Under the pieces are notes generated by a model that ran no database searches, was not told the DNA's origin, and was given only the letters and a program-made list of their open reading frames with translations. From Pogona vitticeps (Eukaryota; Chordata; Lepidosauria; Squamata; Agamidae): a DNA stretch of 64,000 nucleotides. Numbering within the stretch: position 1 is the first letter of the stretch; each line of letters opens with the position of its first letter. This document shows positions 1-10,755 of this stretch, piece by piece. Both the position numbers and the translations under genes were made by a program. The stretch lies in contig NC_135785.1 in the NCBI RefSeq assembly GCF_051106095.1, forward strand, positions 186,572,045 to 186,636,044. The letters run 5' to 3'.

Positions 1-12
1 GAGGCACCACTG
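1..12. mobile_element. Terminus of a pogo-like MITE cut by the window edge
   Basis: The window opens with the terminal sequence GAGGCACCACTG followed by TA. This is the same end seen on the eight larger copies in the window, so it is the last 12 bases of another copy. Confidence 0.75.
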
Positions 13-1213
13 TAGTTCTAACATTAAAAGGAGCTGACAGAGAAGATGAATGTATTTATTTTGTTTTGAAAACTGCATATACAACTTGTTAGCAAATACT
101 TCTGAAGTGGTAAACTATATAAAACAGCATAAACACAAAACTAAAACTAAAAGTAGAGTACAAGCTAATATACAAAAAATTACAGAAACATTAGAAAATC
201 TATAAAGGGAAGCTTAGCCTATTTGTGGAATATCCCAAAACCAAACGCTGCACAGAAAAGTTTTCTAAAGTTCTAAAGACTCAAGCCCAAGATGCACAGT
301 ACTGTTAGTACATCATTAGTAGCCTGTACCAGCTGCAGTTTTCATGGATAGATCCCAAGAGAGTGTAAAATAGTATCATGTATGGCAGACAGTTTTCTTT
401 ACTTCATATAATGGTGCAGTTGGTGCACAGCAACTGGGCTGCAGCTGTCGCTTCCGAATGCTGCAGCAAACCTGGATTGAGAAGCTCTAGAGCAGTGGTC
501 CCCAACCTTAGGCCTCCAGATGTTCTTGGACTTCAACTCCCAGAAATCCTGGCCAGCAGAGGTGGTGTTGAAGGCTTCTGGGAGTTATAGTCCAAGAACA
601 TCTGGAGGTCCAAGGTTGAAGACCACTGCTCTAGAGAACCCAAAAATCTAAGGGGAGCATGCTCCCAAGCCAAAGATGCTTTTCCTTTCAAATCTGTCCA
701 CTATACTGCACTGTCCTTGCTTTCATTTTGTGCAGCCTGAGCACAATGCAACTATATGTAAGATCAAAACTAGATACTGCATATGCACTGATCCAACATT
801 CATATCTTAAGAAAAAGGAAAAGCATTAGTAAGTTGCCATTGAGAACGGAAGAACATCAGCTGGAGATAGTGCTTAATCTTGTCCTGCATCATCTTATAC
901 TCAAAATCCCTTTTCTTCTGCACAAGATGTTTATCTTTTTTTCCTGGGGTGGGACACCTGGGAAGGGGCAATTCTGAGAGGCAAAACAGCTGGAAAGAGA
1001 TAGGACAGCCCCCCTTTTTCATTGTAGGAACATTGTAACATCTGCATGTTAACATATATTTTGCTCCTGTGTTATGTGTTTATAACTGGTCTTATATTAA
1101 TTTCACAAATAAGTTTGAACAAATATGCATCTCTGAGATGGCAAACCTGCATCTAGACAAGACAGCACAAGTCAGTGACACATGATGGTTAGCAGTTTTC
1201 ACTTTGTACTCAC
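13..1213 (-). other. SH3KBP1: SH3KBP1 intron 2, 5' part
   Basis: This AT-rich stretch follows the exon 2 donor on the minus strand and runs off the left edge. Apart from the hAT MITE at 493-628 and the MITE terminus at 1-12 I recognise nothing in it. The short open frames here lack coding character. Confidence 0.8.
493..628. mobile_element. hAT-type MITE with perfect 8-bp target duplication
   Basis: A 136-bp element with near-complete foldback symmetry. The left end starts CAGTGGTCCCCAACCTT and the right end finishes AAGGTTGAAGACCACTG. Both arms carry the repeated phrase 'ggacttcaactcccagaa' or its complement. It is flanked by identical CTCTAGAG copies at 485-492 and 629-636. An 8-bp duplication centred on TCTAGA is typical of hAT elements. 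It cannot code for a protein and needs a transposase supplied in trans. It lies in SH3KBP1 intron 2. Confidence 0.9.
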
Positions 1214-1371
1214 TCTTACAAAGTTGTCAGGGAACAAACCTCTTCTGCCTTTGAGCTGTCCTTCCCACCATCCTCCATCTTCTTTCCTGATGTTGGTGAT
1301 TATGTCACCTACACTGATTGTCAGCTCATCATCGTGCTGAGCCTTGTAGTCAAACTCCACTATCGCCTCCA
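1214..1371 (-). CDS. SH3KBP1: SH3KBP1 (CIN85) exon 2: first SH3 domain
   Basis: SH3KBP1/CIN85 is a cytoplasmic adaptor. Its three N-terminal SH3 domains bind atypical proline-arginine motifs in CBL and other endocytic proteins during receptor down-regulation. This 158-nt exon encodes residues 2-54, almost the whole first SH3 domain. It shows the [17 protein letters not shown] strand, the tandem tryptophans of GGWWEG (residues 34-39) and the GLFPDNFV end (46-53). From memory the human protein differs at only about five positions. CD2AP, the paralogue, fits worse (it has EGWLEG here). The acceptor is ttttcaccttctag before 1,371 and the donor is GTGAGT after 1,214. The exon enters in phase 1 and leaves in phase 0. 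With the four coding bases of exon 1 it gives exactly 54 codons. The next exon lies outside the window. Confidence 0.96.
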
Positions 1372-3279
1372 CTAGAAGGTGAAAACACAAACATACAATA
1401 TGGAATTAGAGAAAGAGAATTTCAAAAGCTCAGCAAAGATTCTATTGGTTTTACAGCACTGGCTTCCGAATTGGTGAAGATATGAAAAAAATTGATTGTG
1501 AATTTTTCATTATCCTTTGCAGTACCTTCAAGGGTCAAGAAAACATAATATTGTTATTATAATAATACAAGGTGCCTTTAGTACAGTAATAATTAAGTAT
1601 ACAGTTAAATTTTAAGCAAAAGGTATCAAGTTTTAGAAAAGTTCTGATATATAGGCAGAAGCAATAATTTTCAAGTCAAACAATTCTAAATTCATCCAGG
1701 CTTTAAAATCTTAGAATTCCATCCTCAATGCTGGCTGCTATGCAATATGAAAGCTTCATTTCATTAATACATATTCATTATGCATTAAACAGATGGTTTT
1801 TCCCCACAGGAAATATTGCTCCTGATACTAATAGAGATAAAGCTGGTTAAGGTAAATAGATAGAGAAGGTGATAATTATATGGCAAGAGAAAAGTATGTA
1901 TTGAGAGACCTGTTAATGATTTGCTTGTGTACAATGTTCTCTGAAGAACTTCTGTGATTATTAAATTGGTTTCACTTCAATAAATAAGTTCTGTTTGCAT
2001 TTTTTAAAAAAAAGGAAATATAGCTCCCTAAATAAGTCTTTAAAATACAAGAATATCCTGGATTAAGTATGAGATCTAAAGAAGCAGATTCAAGCCTTAA
2101 TATTCTAGAATTTCTCTCATAAAATGGCACATTTATAAAAAAATAGGAAGGTCTGACTGAGCACCTGCTTCAAATGTTTCAATGTTTTTAAAGGCATCAA
2201 ACACCCCCTACCTAATTTGGTGCCACCCACAGATCTTATGAGTATCTTCACTACTCTTTCAGCTCAGTGATTTATAAGATCATTGACACTTCTGTCCCTG
2301 AAATGTTGATATGCATTCTTTGAGTATGGTTTACCAATCGCCAAAAAGAACATAGCCTATAAAGTAACTGTTTTGTCATTACTAAAAAATGCCCTGTCAG
2401 TTCATCCACTTTAATACACTTCCTGATGTTCAAAAAACAGGCACATATTTCAGCCTAAGCTAACTCCTCAACCTTTCTTTTCTCCCATGGTAACTTAAAA
2501 TTAGTAGCATTAATTTCTTTACATAGATGCTTTTTTTTTGGTCAGTATGCACATTCTATTATTTCTGCAGCATTTCATTCTGCTAACAGTTTGTTTATTG
2601 CAGAAGGGAAGAATTAAAGCCAAAATATTTAACATTTAATTCCCAGTAGCTGCTCTTGTACGTTGTTCAAACTCTTGAGTACAAACAATACCAGAGTGTC
2701 AGGAGTTAGCAAACACTTTACTGTACTGGGTATTATTATTTGTCTGGTGTTAGTTGTTTGCAGTGTTACCTGCATGCTGTTCAGAGTAGCATATTCCCCA
2801 CAGGTGCAATTCTTAGATGTTGTCATTACTGATACAAGCATCTTGGTAAATAACTATCCCAGTAGTACTATTCTAGGAGAAGCAGTCTTGCTGCCAGAAT
2901 CTACGACAGCTGCACTTAGAAATCCCAGACTCTTTTAGAGTAGAATCATCCCCAGGACACATTCCTTCAGCATATTTACAATTTAAGAGGTTGAAGGAGC
3001 AAGGAAAGAAATACCAACCAGCATCATCTTTCACAGCAGATATCTATTCCTGCCATAATCCAGCACTGGAGTTGTCAGGGAAACAAGCAGCTGAGATAGC
3101 CAGGGAAACACAGTTATTAAAAATGTTACAGCCACGTGATCAGCCTAGATAGTACAGCTGCGGATCCTCAAAATCAACTCCACACAGCCTACTCTGTGCA
3201 GGCCTTTTCACCACAGAAGAGTTCAGCCTCCCCATTCCAATTTCTTCTTCTCCATGTATGCTGGCATAAATCCACCGTA
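1372..3279. other. Intronic stretch without recognised features
   Basis: AT-rich sequence with several poly(T) and poly(A) runs. I recognise no repeat family, exon or RNA gene in it. The 91-codon plus-strand frame at 2,663-2,938 has no recognisable motif. Confidence 0.5.
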
Positions 3280-3681
3280 CAGTCGTGCCCCGCTTGACAA
3301 TTACCCTGCTTAACAATGAATCTGCTTGACGATGATGTTTTTGCAATCGCAAAAGCGACCGCAAAATGATGTTTAAATGGGTTTTTTTCGCTTAACGATG
3401 ATAGGGAACCGATTTTTCACTAAACGATGTTTTTTCAACAGCTAATCAGCGGTTTTCAAAATGGCCCCCCACTGTTTTTAGGAGCCATTTTTCACAAGAC
3501 AGGCACCGGAAAATGGCCGCCCTATGGAGGATCTTCACTTTACGAGAGGTATTTTGCCCATTAGAACACATTAGCCTGTTTCTAATGCATTCTAATGGGC
3601 TTTTTAATTTCACTTGTTAAGGATTTTGTTTAACAGCGATTTCAACAGCATGGATTATCCTCGTCAAGCGAGGCACCACTG
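3280..3681. mobile_element. Pogo-like (Tc1/mariner superfamily) MITE, 'TTGACGAT' type
   Basis: A 402-bp non-coding element. Its ends are CAGTCGTGCCCCGCTTGAC and GTCAAGCGAGGCACCACTG, and it is flanked by TA on both sides. CAG...CTG termini, a CCTCG-like inner motif and a TA duplication fit the pogo/Tigger branch of Tc1/mariner. The centre carries the near-palindrome around 'aatgcattctaatggg' that all copies in the window share. Confidence 0.85.
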
Positions 3682-4038
3682 TATTAGTAAAGGATGTCCA
3701 CCAGCATGACAAACCTTTTTTCCCTCCTACTGCCTTCAACCTTCTGTTCCACCTGAAAAACTGTTGCAGATCACCAAGCCTACTGAGCAGATTTGAGAGA
3801 GCATGACAACTGCAAATGAGGGGAGAAGGGAACTGACCGTTCCAGTTCTACTGATAGAAGTGATTTGGTCATTAGATGACTCTGCCGGATGTCTTTCGAG
3901 AGCTTTCTACCTGCTAAGATCATAGGATGTTAGAAATATTACCAGCATCAGCAACAGCTTTTGCTATGCAACATTGACTGATCTGACTATAACTCTGCAG
4001 ATCATCTAGGGAAAATCTCAGCAGTAATAACTTTGCTA

Positions 4039-4874
4039 CAGTGGTGCCTCGACTTATGAACGTCCCTACTTACGACCATTTCAAGTTACGACCAGCTCCG
4101 GCTGCAAAATTTTGCTTCAACTTGTGGCTGGAGCTTCCAGTTACGAACAGAAAAAGGCAGGGAAAAAAGGTAGGAAATTCAAATTTCTAAGTGTAGGTGG
4201 CGATAAGGCTCCTTCTTCGTAGCTCTTTCACCCCAGCAGTTAGAGAGTGTGCGATCGGAGGAGGCTGCCTGGTAAGGTAAGGTGCTGCTTTATGCTTTTA
4301 AAAAACTGTTCTGTGTGTTTCTGCAGTGCGGTTTTGGACTGGGGGAGTTATGTTTCTGTACTGTAATGGGTCTTGGGGAGTTTGGTTGCGTTTTGGAGAG
4401 TTTTTCCCATTTCCAATGGGTCCTGGGGGGGTTGGTTGCTTTTTGGAGTGTTTTTCCCATTTCTGATGGGTCTTGCAGTGTGTGTTTGTTTATTTCTTTG
4501 TTTCCCCCCCATTTCCAATGGGTCTGGGGGGGTTGGTTGCTTTTTAGGGTTTTTTCCCCATTTCTGATGGGTCTTGCATGCTTCCCTTGCTTTTTGCTTT
4601 GTTTCCTGTGCATTTCTGACCTGCTCCCTGTTTTCTGTGCATTTCCAATGGGTCTTGCACACTTGATTGCTTCCCCCCCCCTTCGGCTGGAGGGGATTAA
4701 TCGTGTTTCCAATGAGTCTTGCAGTGATTTTTTTGGTGATTTTTTTTCCTTTGGCTGGAAAGGATTAATTGCATTTCAATGCATTTCAATAGGAAATGGT
4801 GCTTTGACTTACAACCATTTTGAGTTACGACCATCTTCTGGAACGAGTTAAGTCCATAAGTCAAGGCACCACTG
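4039..4874. mobile_element. Pogo-like MITE with internal tandem array, 'TTACGACC' type
   Basis: An 836-bp element from CAGTGGTGCCTCGACTTA to AAGGCACCACTG, flanked by TA on both sides. It is about twice the length of most relatives because the middle holds an array of roughly 50-70-bp units (4,398-4,660). The outer parts repeat the word 'cttacgacc' or its complement. Confidence 0.85.
4398..4660 (+). repeat. Degenerate tandem array inside the MITE at 4,039-4,874
   Basis: About four to six imperfect units, each containing a mini-hairpin of the form CCCATTTCCAATGGG followed by a TCTTG- or TCTGG-like word and a T-rich spacer such as 'ggttgctttttgg'. Unit length varies. The long open frames read here on both strands are a by-product of the repetition, not genes. 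Confidence 0.7.
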
Positions 4875-4907
4875 TATGTGAATCTTTTAATTTGCCTGAA
4901 ATGACTG

Positions 4908-4990
4908 TTAATTATATTATATTATATTATATTATATTATATTATATTGTATTGTATTCTATTGTATTCTATTGTATTCTATTGTATTAT
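4908..4990. repeat. (ATTAT)n / (TTGTATTCTA)n microsatellite
   Basis: A pentameric ATTAT run grading into a 10-bp period 'ttgtattcta'. It abuts the 3'-terminal sequence of the minus-strand LINE, so it probably grew from that LINE's own A/T-rich 3' tail. Confidence 0.8.
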
Positions 4991-5072
4991 TTATTTGTTT
5001 GTTTGTATGTTTGTTCCATTTTTACCCCACCCATCTAGATTTGGGAATCTACTCTGGGTGGCTTACAGAACA
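4991..5072 (-). mobile_element. 3' end of an L2/CR1-like LINE, cut off by a MITE insertion
   Basis: On the minus strand this reads 'tgtaagccacccagagtag...aaatctagatgggtggggtaaaaatggaac', a typical 3' UTR and tail of squamate L2/CR1-type LINEs. The rest of the same LINE continues at 6,011-7,395. The pogo-like MITE at 5,073-6,010 separates them, so the MITE is the younger insertion. Confidence 0.7.
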
Positions 5073-6010
5073 CAGTGGTGCCTCAACTTACGACCATCCT
5101 GATTTACAAGTATTTCGAGTTACAACCAGCTCCAGTCGCAAAATTTTGCTTCTACTTGTGACCGGAGCTTTGAGTTACAACCAGAAAAAAGGCAGGGAAA
5201 AAGGCGGGGAATTCAAATTGCTAATTGTTGGTGGCGAAGAGGATGCTTCTTTGTAGCTCTTTTGTCCCAGCGGTTAGAGTGTGTGTTTGGAGGAGGCTTT
5301 GGACTGCATGGTAAGGTGCTGCTTTCTACGTTTTAAAAACTGGCTGTTCTGGGTGGGCTTTTCAGCGTGGGTTTGGACTGGGTGGTGGGATTATATTTCT
5401 ATGCTGTGATGGCTCTTGCAGGGTTTGTTTGTTTTTTGGTTCCCCCCCCCCATTTCCGATGGGTCTTGCAGGGTTTGTTTGCTTTTTGGTGAATTTATTT
5501 TGCCTTTCTGACGGGTCTTGCAGTCTGTTTGCTTTTTGGGTTTTTCTTTTTGCATTTCCGATGGGACTTGCAGTCTCTGTTTGCTTTTTAGGTTTTTCTT
5601 TTTGCATTTCTGATGGGACTTGCAGTCTCTGTTTGCTTTTCGGGTTTTTCTTTTTGCATTTCTGATGGGTCTTCAAGTCTGTTTTTTTGGGGGGGTCTTT
5701 TTGCATTTCTTATGGGTCTTGCAGTGTTTGTTTGCTTTTTGGTGATTTTTTATTTTTATTTTTTTACATTTCTGATTGATCTTGCATGGTTTGTTTGCTC
5801 TTCTGTTCCCTCCTTTGCTGGAACAGCTTAATTGTGTTTCCAATGGGTCTTGCAGTGGTTTTTTTTCTTTGTGATTTTTTTTTGTTCAGCCAGAATGGAT
5901 TAATTGCAATTCAATGCATTCCTATGGGAAATGGTGCTTCGACTTACGACCATTTTGAGTTACGATCCATCTTCTGGAACAGATTAAGTTCGTAAGTTGA
6001 GGCACCACGG
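5073..6010. mobile_element. Pogo-like MITE with internal tandem array, inserted in a LINE
   Basis: A 938-bp element from CAGTGGTGCCTCAACTTACG to GAGGCACCACGG. The right terminal CACTG has mutated to CACGG. The TA duplication survives only on the right. It is closely related to the copy at 4,039-4,874 and also carries an expanded internal array. It splits the LINE 3' end. Confidence 0.85.
5400..5790 (+). repeat. Tandem array inside the MITE at 5,073-6,010
   Basis: About six to seven units of roughly 50-65 bp, built on 'catttctgatgggtcttgca' followed by 'gtctgtttgctttttgggtt'. The three central units (about 5,490-5,660) are nearly identical to one another, which suggests recent local duplication. 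Confidence 0.75.
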
Positions 6011-7395
6011 TATAAAGTTAAAAACAGCATTCAAATAACTTTGTTCATAAAAGCAATAAAGATCAATAAATAAAACAGGATCCAAGATGGGATAAAGAAG
6101 CTATGTAATGGGAGGGGGCAAGGCCTGCCGGAAGAATCAAATCTTCAACTTGTTTTTAAAAAATTCCAGCGAGGGTGCCAGTCGGATCTCCGGGAGTAAA
6201 CTGTTCTAACGATGAGGGGCCACCACTGATAAGGCCTGGTTTCTTGTTCTCTCCTTCCCTTCTCTCTCGGGGTTAAGCCCCTCAGCCACCCAGTCTGGCT
6301 TGATTGAGTGATACAAGTAGAGCTAGGTGGGGACAGGCACTCTGTCAGCTATTGAGGCCCTAAACCATTTAGGGCTTTATAGGTAAGCATTAGTACCTTG
6401 AAATCAATGCAGACACGAATGGGTAAACAGTGTAAGGCCGCCAGAGTGGGGGAAATATGTTGGTATCTTTTCACCCCAGTTAATAATCTGGCGGCCATGT
6501 TCTGGACGATTTGTAGTTTCTGCATCAGTCTCAAGGGCAGCCCCATGTAGAGAACATTGCAGTAGTCTAATCTCAAGACTATGAGTGCATGGACCAGAGT
6601 GGTGAGCAACCAAACATCAAGATAGGAGTGCAGCTGAGCAATCAGCTGAAGATGTAAGTGGCTGGAACAAACCACAGACGCCATCTGGGATTCCATGGCA
6701 AGCGCTGGGTCAAGATGGACCCCCAAGCTGTGGACCATACTCTTCGTGGTGAGAGCTGTCCCCCCCCACAAAAGAGAGTGAGCTTCCCGAACCACTGATA
6801 GAAGGGGCGCCCACGCTCAGGACCTCTGTCTTGTCTGGGTTCAACCTCAGTCCATTCTCCTGCATCCATTGCTGTACAGCCCCCAGGCAATGCTCAAGGG
6901 ACGCAACGGCATCCGCTGCTGTTGGAAAGAGGAGATGTAGAGCTGTGTGTCATCAGCATACAGGTGACACGAAGCGCCATACCCCTTGATGACCCCACCC
7001 AGTGGCCTCATATAGATATTAAACAGCATTGAAGAGATTATTGATCCCTGCGGCACCCCACAATTGAGGAGTCATGGGGCCAATACATTCTCTCCAAGCT
7101 GGACTCTCTGGGAATAGTCCTCCAAAAAGGATTGGAGCCAAGCAAGAGCCAGGCCACCAATTCACAACTCAGAGAGCCTCCCCAGCAGGATACTGTGGTC
7201 AACGGTATCAAAGGCAGGTGAGATATCAAGGAGAACCAACAAGGACATTTTGCCCCCATTGGCCTCCCTCAAAAGGTAATCAAGCAGGGCGACCAATGCC
7301 ATTTCCATGCCATGAAGCCTGAAGCCCGGCTGGAATGGATCCAGGGCATTGGTCTCATCCAAGAGAGGCTGTAGCTGATCAGCAACCAATTATAT
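6011..7395 (-). mobile_element. 5'-truncated L2/CR1-like LINE, reverse transcriptase half
   Basis: Minus-strand translation in several frames gives LINE reverse transcriptase motifs. These are LLVLLDISPAFDTVDHSILL (RT motif A) near 7,200, MPQGSIISSMLFNIYMRPL (motif B) near 7,040, LYADDTQLYI (motif C) near 6,960, then LDYCNVLYMGLPLRL and KVLMLTYKALNGLG near 6,350-6,560. It is truncated inside the RT at its 5' end and broken by several frameshifts, so it is not functional. A plus-strand relative lies at 27.4-30.3 kb. Confidence 0.88.
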
Positions 7396-8389
7396 CAATT
7401 GAAGAGCAACGGAGATACCCAAACAGGTGTCATTAATATAAATGATCACAAAGTTGTAGTAAACCTATCATCATAGATGTTTTGGGCCAGGTCCAGAGGA
7501 AGTTACTTATGCTTTAGTTCTGTTAACTGATTAACGTGTCCCACTTATTTCAGTGCTACTAGTGTGTTTAGCTTCCTCTGCATCCAAGTTGCTATCAAAA
7601 GCCTAAGAAGACCGATAATTTCAATTTATGAAGTCTTTCGAAGTTGTCAGACTCCTTGCTCAGGTGAATTAATTATATGCTGTGGAACTGGCAACTATGG
7701 AAATTAGGCTAGGCAAATCTAATAAAAAATCAAAAGCATTCCATGTTTTTAGGGACAATCTTCAACAATCACTGACTGTTCTGATTACATTAGAAAAATC
7801 TGTAACACACCAAACATATTTGCTTGAGATCAGTATAGGAATACATGGGAGTATAACCTATTTAGGAGTACAGTCTATGTCACTCCTAAATATTAATATT
7901 AAAGATATTAATATTGTTCAACACATTAAGCTCTGATTAAATATATATATACCTTTACTCTCCAGAGTAGCAATTCTTTCCATTATTAGTTCAAGAAAAG
8001 AAAACCAGTACTCAGGGTTGGTTACAGTATACTTTAAAACAAATATGGAACTGTGTGGAAAATTTTAACCACATGAAACATCTTTCACAGAAACAGGGCT
8101 ACAATAGAGTAGACCTTTGGTCTAGATGGGCAGGGTATAAATCTAAATAAATAAATAGAATATATTTGCACAGTATTTCAATATTGTTTTCAATTTTAAA
8201 GTGTGCTTTAGTACCAGTTTAAATATCGATTTTAAAAATGATTTTAAAGAAGGTACCAGCAAGCAAAGGTTATATAGAATGAGTGTTAATCTATTATAAG
8301 CAAACTTCTTGTGTGGGAAGGATCGTTGCAGTTCCAGAAGAATCAATGGCTGGAAATGGATCCCTCAACCCTCTGAAGTTGCTCAACTA
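7396..8389. other. Intronic stretch, largely unrecognised
   Basis: The only recognisable piece is a short LINE/SINE-like 3' tail near 8,113-8,159. The remainder is AT-rich and featureless to me. Confidence 0.5.
8113..8159 (+). mobile_element. Short retroposon 3' tail, 'GGTCTAGATGGGCAGGGTAT' plus (AAAT)n
   Basis: The phrase 'ggtctagatgggcagggtat' followed by an A/T tail matches a second copy inserted in a CR1 fragment at 62,369-62,422. The sequence is a common 3' end of squamate LINE/SINE insertions. Only the extreme 3' end is present. Confidence 0.6.
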
Positions 8390-8668
8390 CCCTGTTTCCC
8401 CTAAAACTAGACCTAACCTGAAAATAAGCCCTCGTATGATTTTTCAGGATGCTCGTAATATAAGCCCTACCCCCAAAATAAGCCCCAGTTAAGTGAAACC
8501 CCACCCTCCATCATTGTGCAGCAACCAGAAGAAGATGACATGACAGTATTTGAATAAATGTAGATTGTTGTGCATGAAAAAATAAAACATCCCCTGAAAA
8601 TAAGCCCTAATGCTTTTCTTGGAGCAAAAATTAATATAAGACCCTGCCTTATTTTCGGGGAAACAGGG
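8390..8668. mobile_element. MITE with CCCTGTTTCCCC ends and TA duplication
   Basis: A 279-bp element. The left end is CCCTGTTTCCCCTAAAA and the right end ATTTTCGGGGAAACAGGG, each flanked by TA. Inside, the words 'aaaataagccct' and its variants recur. The TA duplication points to the Tc1/mariner superfamily. There is no coding capacity. Confidence 0.85.
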
Positions 8669-9996
8669 TATATAGAGAACTGTGCTACAATTTCATCACA
8701 ATTTTCTTCATTTAGGCAATCCTTCTGAGTGTACCTTAAGAGCTTAGTTACAAACTGTAATGGACCCACAAGGTGTAGGGAGCTCCATTCTAACCACTCA
8801 GCCACACTACCTGCTGATCCTGCAGGGATGAGCCTAGGAGCATTAAATGTGGTGATGGCTAGGGAAACTACTTGTCCTGGTAACTTCCTAACACTCCAGT
8901 CTTGCTGAATTAAGTAGTGTTTCCAGGAAGTTCAAAGAAATCCACAAGGCTAAATGCTTTTACTCTTAGGCAAACTGTGCAAGGCACAACTACATACACA
9001 AAACATGCAGGCAAATAATAGAAAAGCAAGACTTGGATTTAAGTACCACAAATCCCCTTAGCCAAAAATGCAAACCGTTCAATTGATTTTTTGTTATATT
9101 TTATTAAAAATACTGGAAAAGACAATAGTCTCATATGTCTTTAAAAGCTTCAGCAGTCTCAAGAACATGTACATATGGCATTCCTCACAACATAGCATAA
9201 AAGGACATCAACTGAACATAGTGTCTCCTCAGAGATTACTAAGCCAACTAAAATAACTTCTGATCTTGTTATACCTTGTTCATCACCTTCTAGAAGTTTC
9301 AAGGGGGTCCGCCAATCCCTTGAATGTTCATGAAGACAAATACAGTTTCTGCCCCCTCCTTCACCACAGCTGAAATAATTTCCCAATTAGCACCGTTCCA
9401 AGAAACAAGCCATCTCAACCTTAAAGCTTTAGCCCATTTCCTCCTTTTTCTCACCCAGCTGTTCCCAGGCACTGAGAAGACCCTGAATTTTCCAGAAAGG
9501 TTCCCCACAATCTGTGTTTCCAAATTTCTCGGTTGCTTGACACAAATTTTAGTAGATGATATGAGAACACAGGTTCAGTTCTACTGAAATATGCTAGTCT
9601 TTATTAAAATGTCATTTATTTTTCCTATAGTTTGTGCTTCCATTTTTATACAATCATTAGAAAGAATATCTAAGGAGGCAGAATCATACTTCTACAAGGG
9701 ACTGTTATATCTTGAAGACAAACACTTTGGAAGGTAGACAGAAGGAACTATGTGAGTGATGAAGATTTGGGCAGGAGGCCTCAGAGGTCAATAACACTGA
9801 AGATTAATTTTACTGTAAACTGCAGTAAATATTTCTCAATAAATAAATTACTTCTTATGAAAGAGTCTGGAAACTCAGTGAAACATCATAGTGAATAATA
9901 ATGTAACAATAGCATGCAATGTTACAAATAATGACAACCACAATGACAGGTAAAATGTAACTATTGTTTCAGGGTTATCTTATTGTGGTTGTGAAT
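8669..9996. other. Intronic stretch without recognised features
   Basis: I see no exon, RNA gene or familiar repeat here. Short open frames at 9,299-9,587 on both strands have no domain signature. Confidence 0.5.
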
Positions 9997-10005
9997 CGTC
10001 GTCGT

Positions 10006-10755
10006 TTAGTCGTTCAGTCGTGTCCGACTCTTCGTGATCCCATGGACCAGAGCACGCCAGGCCCTCCTATCTTCTACTGCCTCCCGGAGTTGTGTCAAAT
10101 TCATGTTGGTTGCTTCGCAGACACTGTCCAGCCATCTCATCCTCGGTCGTCCCCTTCTCCTCTTGCCATCACACTTTCCCAACATCAGGGTCTTTTCCAG
10201 GGAGTCTTTTCTTCTCATTAGATGGCCAAAAAGTACTGGATCTGTCCTTCAGGATCTGTCCTTCCAGTGAGCACTCAGGGTTGATTTCCTTTAGAATTGA
10301 TAGGTTTGTTCTCCTTGCAGTCCAGGGGACTTTCAAGAGCCTCCTCCAGCACCACAATTCAAAGGCATCAATTCTTCGGCGGTCTGCTTTCTTTATGGTC
10401 CAGATCTCACTTCCATACATCACGACAGGAAAAACCATAGCTTTGACTATTCGGACTTTTGTTGGCAAGGTGATGTCTCTGCTTTTTAAGATGCTGTCAA
10501 GATTTGTCATCGCTTTCCTCCCAAGAAGCAGGCGTCTTTTAATTTCGGGGCTGCTGTCTCCATCTGCAGTGATCATGGAGCCCAGGAAAATAAAATCTAT
10601 CACTGCCTCCATATCTTCCCCTTCTATTTCCCAGGAGGTGATGGGACCAGTGGCCATAATCTTAGTTTTTTTGATGTTGAATTTCAGACCATTTTTTACA
10701 CTCTCCTCTTTCACCCTCATTACAAGGTTCTTTAGTTCCTCCTCATTTTCTGCCA
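10006..10755 (-). pseudogene. Bov-B reverse transcriptase C-terminal region, out of frame
   Basis: Downstream of the frame break the protein continues as an open frame at 10,169-10,756 (LKFNIKKTKIMATGPITSWE..., then IDAFELWCWRRLLKVPWTAR). After a second break it continues at 10,006-10,218 (GKRRRGRPRMRWLDSVCEA ... ITKSRTRLND). These are the thumb and C-terminal parts of Bov-B. The LINE is coding-defective as it stands but shows little other decay. Confidence 0.9.

Noticed and set aside
1214-1371. Assignment of the SH3 exon to CD2AP rather than SH3KBP1
   Set aside because: CD2AP has EGWLEG at this position and a different N terminus. GGWWEG and [10 protein letters not shown] fit SH3KBP1, and the neighbouring BCLAF3 exon supports it.
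4282-4851. 189-codon plus-strand frame and its minus-strand counterparts
   Set aside because: They read through the tandem array of a non-coding MITE. The peptide repetition mirrors the DNA repeat.
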